DNA from: Rhynochetos jubatus
Taxonomy: Eukaryota; Chordata; Aves; Eurypygiformes; Rhynochetidae
Direction of reading: 5' to 3'
Assembly: GCA_027574665.1 (NCBI GenBank)
Contig: CM050650.1
Coordinates: 95,763,086 to 95,827,085 of the forward strand
DNA: 64,000 nucleotides
Every line of letters begins with the position of its first letter. Within the stretch, counting starts at the first letter, position 1. The notes under the pieces are model-generated. The model made no database searches, had not been told where the DNA came from, and was given only the letters and a program-made list of their open reading frames with translations. The position numbers and the translations under genes were made by a program. Below, in pieces: positions 57,535 through 64,000 of the stretch.

Positions 57535-60500
57535 TTAACTCTTAATTAGCAATCTAGTTAGAATCAAGAATTTCAGAATGGTCTTCACAAGAGTTGGCAG
57601 AAAGTTGTTTATGCTGATCACTTGCATTGCTGAGACACGGATCATTTTAACACCTACCATTCTCCAGGAACTAAGATTCATTCCTCCTTGAACTCAGGGA
57701 AGGACCTTCCTCTACTCAAATGTTCATAATCTTTATGGTAAGATAGCTATTTTTAAAAATAATTTACTTATTATAAAACTGGGGCATCAAATCTTTTGGA
57801 AAAGGTCCAGACTTCTCTTCAAAACACTTTTTCTATTTGGTCAGTGTTTAAAAAATTCACCTGATATGGAAGTCCTGGGATCAGATCTGGTTTTGGTTTC
57901 TTTTAAGGGAGATTTGAACCCATACCTCCCATGAGAATGTCCTGAATGACAGGCTGCTTTGAGCATTTGTTTTCACATAGTTTTTCTCCTTATCTTACAT
58001 AAAAATTTCTACCTGTTAGGAAACATTGGGACCTATCTTCTTGCAGGCATATGACTATATAAGGCATATCGCTGTTATAAGGAGCATATATAATGTATTT
58101 CGGAGTTATGATTCATGCAACATTAGGATCATTTAGTAATACTCAATGTACAATACAATCTAATCTATTGCATACTGTTAAGCACAGCAGTGAGAGTCCA
58201 GCTTCTTAAAGAACACCAGAGTCCTCAGAAGAGTCTAAGAGGGCATTGTAACTCCAAATTCTGAGAGGCTCTGTTCATGCAAAGTGTATTCAAATTATTA
58301 TCAGCGAGATCACAAGGGAACAGAGACCTGAACACAACCATCAAATAGCATTTCAAGGATAAGGAAGTGGTAAGGTCAAACAAGCAGAGTAATAAAAATT
58401 ACTTAGTTAAGTCTCCAGCACTATCACAGAAATCAGGTTTCTGTCAGTGCTTGAAATTTTTTTAAAAAATTACTAAGAAATAAATGAAGACAGTTAAGAG
58501 AAAATTCTAATTTTGAAATTGTAAAATGTCTTTATTTGGTAAAAGCATGAAAAGAAAAAGCACAATGATACCACTTTGAAAGAACCAGAGGAACCTAAAA
58601 AGACAAAAACCCTTGGAGAGCAAATGTAACAGATGTTAATAATTTGTTTTCTCACACTGTTTTATCAGCCAAAAATGATTGTTCATGTGTAAATTAAGGG
58701 TTGTTTTATTGTTACCAATGAATTAAAACTTGAATAATAAGTCCTTAGTTACATTTTTTTTTTCTTTTTTCATGCATGATAAGGATGAAGATGATCTGCT
58801 ATGATACTGTGGACCATAGAGTGAAAGTAAACATGAGACACCCATCTGGGATAGGGATTTTATTATCTGCTCCACTGAACAGATAACATAAAACAATTAA
58901 ATACCTCTACAGAGCCTGCTGTATTCTTTCTGGAGCTTCCCTCTTAGTGTGATCTTTTCCCTGCCCCAGTTAATTTTGATTCTTTTAAATGCAAAAGATA
59001 ACAGGCCCACCAAACTCACTAACTGTCAACTATACTGTTCCAGGGGAAATACAGATTTTAATCATGACCAGGCTGAATTCTTTAAATATTTAACAATATT
59101 CAAAGGATATCCTGGCCCTTCCTTGCCTTAGGTTAAACCTGACCTGCACTGAAAACTTTATAATTTTATATTAGATTGTCCATCATCTAGTGAGGGATAT
59201 ATAAAGAAAGGTAGGCATTTGTGTATCCTGATGGAGCTAAGCATCAGATGAAAGCCACCAAAGTCCTTGGCTCATATAAGACTAGGGCCATTTCTTAAAA
59301 ACAATTTCTGGTTTAGCATAATATCAAATGTATTCTAGGTAGTCTTCACAAGCTAGATTTTGTTACAAGTACTATATGGATGCAAGACTGCTGAAAACGA
59401 CCATGAAAAGGTATTGGCAACCATGACAGTAATTATTATACTGTTCCTAAAACTGTTCTTAATTAACCAATGAAACATGGTTAGAAAGTTGTGAGAAATA
59501 TCAGATCACCTGTAAAACTAGTAGGCCTAATCATTTTGGCTTTTAAAAAAAATTCAGACAATTGTCACCTTAGGGTCATTCTCATCATGAATTTAAAAAG
59601 ACAAATCTGAATTCTCTACAGTTCTCCTGAAATTTCAACAAAGTATTGGATTATTCTGTATTTCCTTTATAACTATCTTTATAAAATCATTGTTATTGCA
59701 ATCAACTTTATTTGCTGTAATTTAAAAATTGGTTTCAAAATTAAAAGATAATTTGTTTGTATTTCTTTACTTCCTTTACATTCACAATGAAAAAGTTTCT
59801 CCAAGTGTCTAGGATTGCATAGCCATAAAGGTACAAAAAGTGAAAACCCTCTCCAAATAGAATTAGTATTTAATTTCACTGTTAAATTACTGTTTTTAAA
59901 AATTCCTAACTTTTATTCTTGTTTGTATATATTTTTGTGCTTCTTTTCATAGCTTCAAAGAAGTGCCAGAACATGTTTTGTCTTTTTCGTATTTGTAAAT
60001 GTATTTATTTAGAAAAGACATTCCAGTAGACCCAAAGCAAAAGCAAGCTATGGTATGTTTTAATGAAGCTTCATAAGATAAGGAACCCTCTGACCAGGAC
60101 TAGTGCCACAAAGTGAAAGTGAAAAGATGAATATCTAACTACCTACTTGTATTAGCTCTAAAGTCTGACATTTTTAAATTAAGAGTTATTCTAAGAAAGA
60201 AGCCTTAGAACTCTGTATTCAGTGGAGGTAAAGAAATATTTCTAGAAGAAAATCTGAGAGTGTCTAAGTCCTGATTGTCTTCTGGACTTCCCTTTCCAAC
60301 TCTGAAAAATGCACCATATTTAAGCATTAGAGGTAGATGGAATGAATCTACATTATCTTCTGGCAGCGCTCACCTCTTTATATCAAATTTGACAAGCAAG
60401 CTACTTTTGTTTTAGAAGAGTGTTTAAATCCTTATAAGATGCATCTAATCCTATCCTCTATCCATGTTCATGGACAGTATTTCTTGGATTGTGTGCAAAC

Positions 60501-63460
60501 TGGACTTGACTGATCCTATCAAGAAGAGGAAGCTTTGGAAAAATACTGAGTTACCGTGATGTTTGCATGGCTTTAATTACAACTAATAACTATATTTTAA
60601 TAATACTATTAACAGGGATGATGGGAGAGAAGGGTTTAGTTTCTGGTAAAATTAGTGGAAAACATTCCAGGGTTTTGATTAAAGATTGTTGTATTTCAGC
60701 TATATAAAAAATGAAATTTATTGTAATTAATGAAGTTACTTGACTTTATGCTCATGTTTCCTAAGAATTTATAAAAGTAAAGAGTCAGAATTGCAGAAGG
60801 AATTATCAACAGTCTGATTTTAAGGCTCATATTTCATGTCCACCTAATAATATCTACTTATTTTCTTTGTCCATGATTTTGGGTTTTTTTAGGACACTGT
60901 TGGTATGCTTATGTTCTCCTTGACATGAAACGTTCTGAAAGCATCAAGAAGGTCAAAGAGAGATCACCCAGTGTAACACTGATAGTTCATTTCCACCAGA
61001 GCTCTATCCCCTTGCCAGTCAGACGTAAATGAACAAAAAATAGTTTGGCTCAAAAACCTGCTTTGTTAAGTGAAACTTCCTGCCTAGAACACTGCAGAAA
61101 TATTCTTTTGGTCATTTATGCTCAGTATGAACAAACTATGACTACAGAACAGTCCAGAAGAGTTATGAATTCAGCCCTGAATATTTGTTTTTGAAAATAC
61201 TGATTATTATCCTTTCAGATACTCAACGTATGCACACACAAATCATCTTTTGTAGATGGTAGATGGTCACCATCTATTTTAGCTAGTGAGAAGTTTTATG
61301 CAACTTCAGTTAATAATGAATTAAACTCCATAGTATTAATGCTATACAAACCCCAATGGATTATATAATAACAAGCTTGACATTAGAAAGCACATCAATT
61401 TTCATGCCTGAATCTCAAAAAGGAAGTGACACTTCTGAATGGCACTTCAGCTAAAATCGTTTGTATTTTGTTAATAAATAGAGATCTTATTAGTGGAAGA
61501 CTCAAGATGGTATAAACAAGTTTTTGAGCTCAATATACCATATGCTATAGCTGACAGTTATGTTCTTGTTGACATTTTCTGCATGTGGGGATATTATCCT
61601 CTTAAATTCATTATGCTTCTTTTCACATGTACTGTGTTAATTGGCATGTGACACTTTAAAATCTGTTGCCAGGCAATATTCATAAACAGTTCTGTTTCAT
61701 ATGAGCAAATGTATTCAGTGGGCCTGACATTTAAAATAATGCAAAAATATAATACTTTTATTCCCCACTGTTCTATTTTAAAAATCAAGTTAGTTTGAGT
61801 TTGTTTCATATTTTCTTAAACCATGATTGTTTCCAGTTTATTGTGATATGTCATGTTTAATGATTTATTGTCCAAAAGTGTGTTTTGTTTATATAACACT
61901 TTATTTTACTGGGTTCTTTGCAATTGGTGTGTGTAAAATAACCAAATAATCCAAAACACCTTATTCCGCTTAGCGTTATCAACTAAAATGATACAGTAGT
62001 AAAGGACAAGATAGGGTGTGTATGCTGTGTTCAACAGAACCAGTGAGATTTCATATATTTCAAAAATGACATCTCAATTACAGCACTACAAGTGCAGACT
62101 GCAGAAAATGAGTAGGATATATCTGAAGATCCTAGGATGAAAACAATAATAGCTCTGTCATCAGCAAAGACAGTAAGAGCTTTGTCATCAGCTCCCTCTA
62201 GAGAAGGATTGAGTGAAGAGTTCAGGATGCATCTCATCTAAATATGGCATGAAAATGAGGCTTCCAGGTTGGAACATAATCATGTTAGAAAGCTTATACA
62301 ATTAATACACATTGATAGACATCTCTGAAGGATGGCTCAGGTCTCAGGTAGATTGAATCACCTTGTCAGAGCGCACCATCTTTTCTCCTTAACTATTTTG
62401 GAAGTCAAAGCCCACTCTTTCTTAGTGCCTAACACATTTAATCTGGGTTTTTATCATTCTCATCATTGCTAATTATAGCAGTTGGGAAATATTTTACATG
62501 TTTTTCTTGGCCTAAAAGAGAAATAACAACAGACCTGCAATCTCCTACCCACATTTGTTACCGGCTCTATTTGTGTATCTGCTCTTTGGCTATTGTTTCT
62601 CTGTTGCTAACATGATGTTTTCCATCTCACATTGTGGGGCAAACTGGTATTTGTTTTCTCTTCATTGTCCTCTGCAAGTTCCTGCTGCATCTTATTCTCA
62701 AAATCATTATTTTTACTTTCTGTAATATATGAATAGAAATAGCTGAAAATGAAAAATCATTACTATATGCCAAATACAGAATCTTGCTGTTATAGGAAAG
62801 CATCTTGGTTCCATCTAATAAGTGTATATTTTCCATCTGTGTAAGAAATATGAATTAATCAGACATTTCCTTCAGGAAACTATAAATTTAGTCAGCTCTA
62901 ACTGCTATTTACGTCTGTGATAGACAGGATGGACTTACATTCTCACAAGGAAGAACAAATATTTCCAGAGAACCTGGTCACAGTCTCTTTATCTCTGTCT
63001 TCTTTGCAGCTGATTAATAACATTTGGCTTGGAATATCCTCAGACTACATACAAATCATTTTGATACTTGGACATCTGGAAAACCTTGTACAGTGTTAAT
63101 GGTGTGCTTCAAGTTTCATAATTTCATTTTGCAATAGCACAAATTATCCTGCAGAAGGCCACTGCCAGATATATGGAAGGACAATATGTAACACTCAGTG
63201 ATGCACAGCCATAGTAACAGATCGTAAAAAGTCTTGGAAGAGGAATGGGAGTTAGAATCTATTACTATTTTATATGCATTTATTTAACATTTAAGTGGTG
63301 CACATAGTTAATCAAATTTATCAATTTCATTTTTCTGTCATGGCTACTGCTTGCAGTTGCTGAATGAAGTAGTCCAGTGAATACAAGGCTGCAGTAGCTC
63401 CATGACACAGACCAACACAGATGGAATACAAACCATTGAGACAAACACAAACAGCAGTGA
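57535..63460. other. AT-rich non-coding DNA
   Basis: About 5.9 kb without a recognised gene, CR1 or LTR. A T run lies near 58756-58770. Short open frames throughout have no motif. Confidence 0.5.
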
Positions 63461-63536
63461 TGGCCTAATCTTGTTTACTTTTCTGGTTGTTCAGGATGAA
63501 TGACCATTAATGGAAAATATCTGCGTATGTATGTAC

Positions 63537-63880
63537 AATATGGATCTTTCCTGCAGTTGGCCTTAGTCACTTAGTCTATACAGTAGCTGACCTCTTATTC
63601 TCTGGTGTCAAATTGCCTAATGCACAAAGAAACACATGCAAATGGGTCTTCCAGATGGCTGCTGTATCTTACAGTGTCCTCTGTAGCTGGCTTGGACCTT
63701 CTAGTCTCTCCAGTAGCCAGCAACTTATGGTAACTTAGATACCTGGCTCCCAAGTCTCTTATTTTACTTTCCAGCTAGGTCACCTTGATGCACACTAGCG
63801 ATTACATGCATTGACATACATAGCACCCAGTATGCATGCATTCCAGCTTGTCTCCACTTGCTGCTACAAAGGCTACCTGA
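63537..63880. repeat. diverged tandem duplication, ~130-168 bp offset
   Basis: Two related copies are visible by eye. Copy 1 (about 63553-63645): 'GCAGTTGGCCTTAGTCACTT', 'ACAGTAGCTGACCTCTTATT' and 'ATGCACAAAGAAACACATGC'. Copy 2 (about 63682-63815): 'GTAGCTGGCTTGGACCTTCT', 'CCAGTAGCC', 'AGTCTCTTATT' and 'ATGCACACTAGCGATTACAT'. The offset grows from 129 to 168 bp because copy 2 carries extra bases. A partial third copy may follow from 63840. The family is unknown to me. Confidence 0.45.
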
Positions 63881-63881
63881 C

Positions 63882-63905
63882 AAAAAAAAAAAAAAAAAAA
63901 AAAAA
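63882..63905. repeat. poly-A run (24 A)
   Basis: An uninterrupted A run directly after the diverged tandem segment, followed by a purine-rich GGAAATGAAGAAAAG. Confidence 0.85.
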
Positions 63906-64000
63906 GGAAATGAAGAAAAGACAGACTGTGCTGATCAAGCATAAATGTATTGCCCAGCCCATACTTACATGTAATGTGACCCTTCTATCACTTTATCTAT

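Noticed and set aside
1-64000. CRISPR arrays, operons, bacterial-style promoters or terminators
   Set aside because: The window is vertebrate nuclear DNA; no spaced identical repeats of CRISPR type were seen.

Overview
This window looks like avian nuclear DNA from a gene-poor region or a very large intron. I infer a bird because nearly every dispersed repeat belongs to CR1 LINEs, many with the typical 3' end (a 'TTCCAACC' block followed by ATTCTATG-type octamers), or to LTR families that are abundant in birds. The species cannot be named from the sequence. I found no host protein-coding exon, tRNA, rRNA, snRNA or CRISPR array. Long open frames fall inside LTRs or CR1 copies, or are isolated frames in AT-rich DNA.

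Layout. 1-3.5 kb is unique AT-rich DNA with a 29-bp poly-C run. 3.5-5.0 kb holds an aberrant retrovirus-like insertion: a full 5' LTR, a tRNA-Lys-type primer binding site, about 0.8 kb of internal DNA with one long open frame for an unrecognised two-hydrophobic-segment protein, and a 3' LTR reduced to about 21 bp, all inside a perfect 5-bp target duplication. 6.0-6.9 kb has two CR1 pieces in opposite orientation. 12.7-21.3 kb is an LTR cluster: a minus-strand LTR, an LTR nested in a CR1, an LTR abutting a truncated CR1, and two plus-strand solo LTRs. 25.3-28.0 kb holds old CR1 remnants and a well-delimited solo LTR with TATA and AATAAA signals. 29.8-33.6 kb holds two more LTR pieces and a CR1 nested inside a CR1. 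38.8-40.4 kb is a 1.5-kb minus-strand CR1. 41.1-41.8 kb is an ERVL-type LTR. 44.8-46.3 kb is an LTR split by a CR1. 48.0-49.1 kb is a CR1 reverse transcriptase fragment joined to an inverted CR1 endonuclease fragment. 55.0-57.5 kb contains an ERVL-type LTR split by a CR1, then an internally deleted 143-bp LTR of the same family. The last 0.5 kb has a diverged tandem duplication ending at a poly-A run.

How it fits together. No operon or host pathway is visible. The window is a record of successive retrotransposition: old eroded CR1 remnants, then ERV LTRs, then a younger CR1 group that inserted into two of the LTRs and one CR1. Where I could read the reverse transcriptase catalytic boxes with both visible, at least one is damaged, so the copies look dead. 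The most unusual object is the 3506-4977 element and its open frame.
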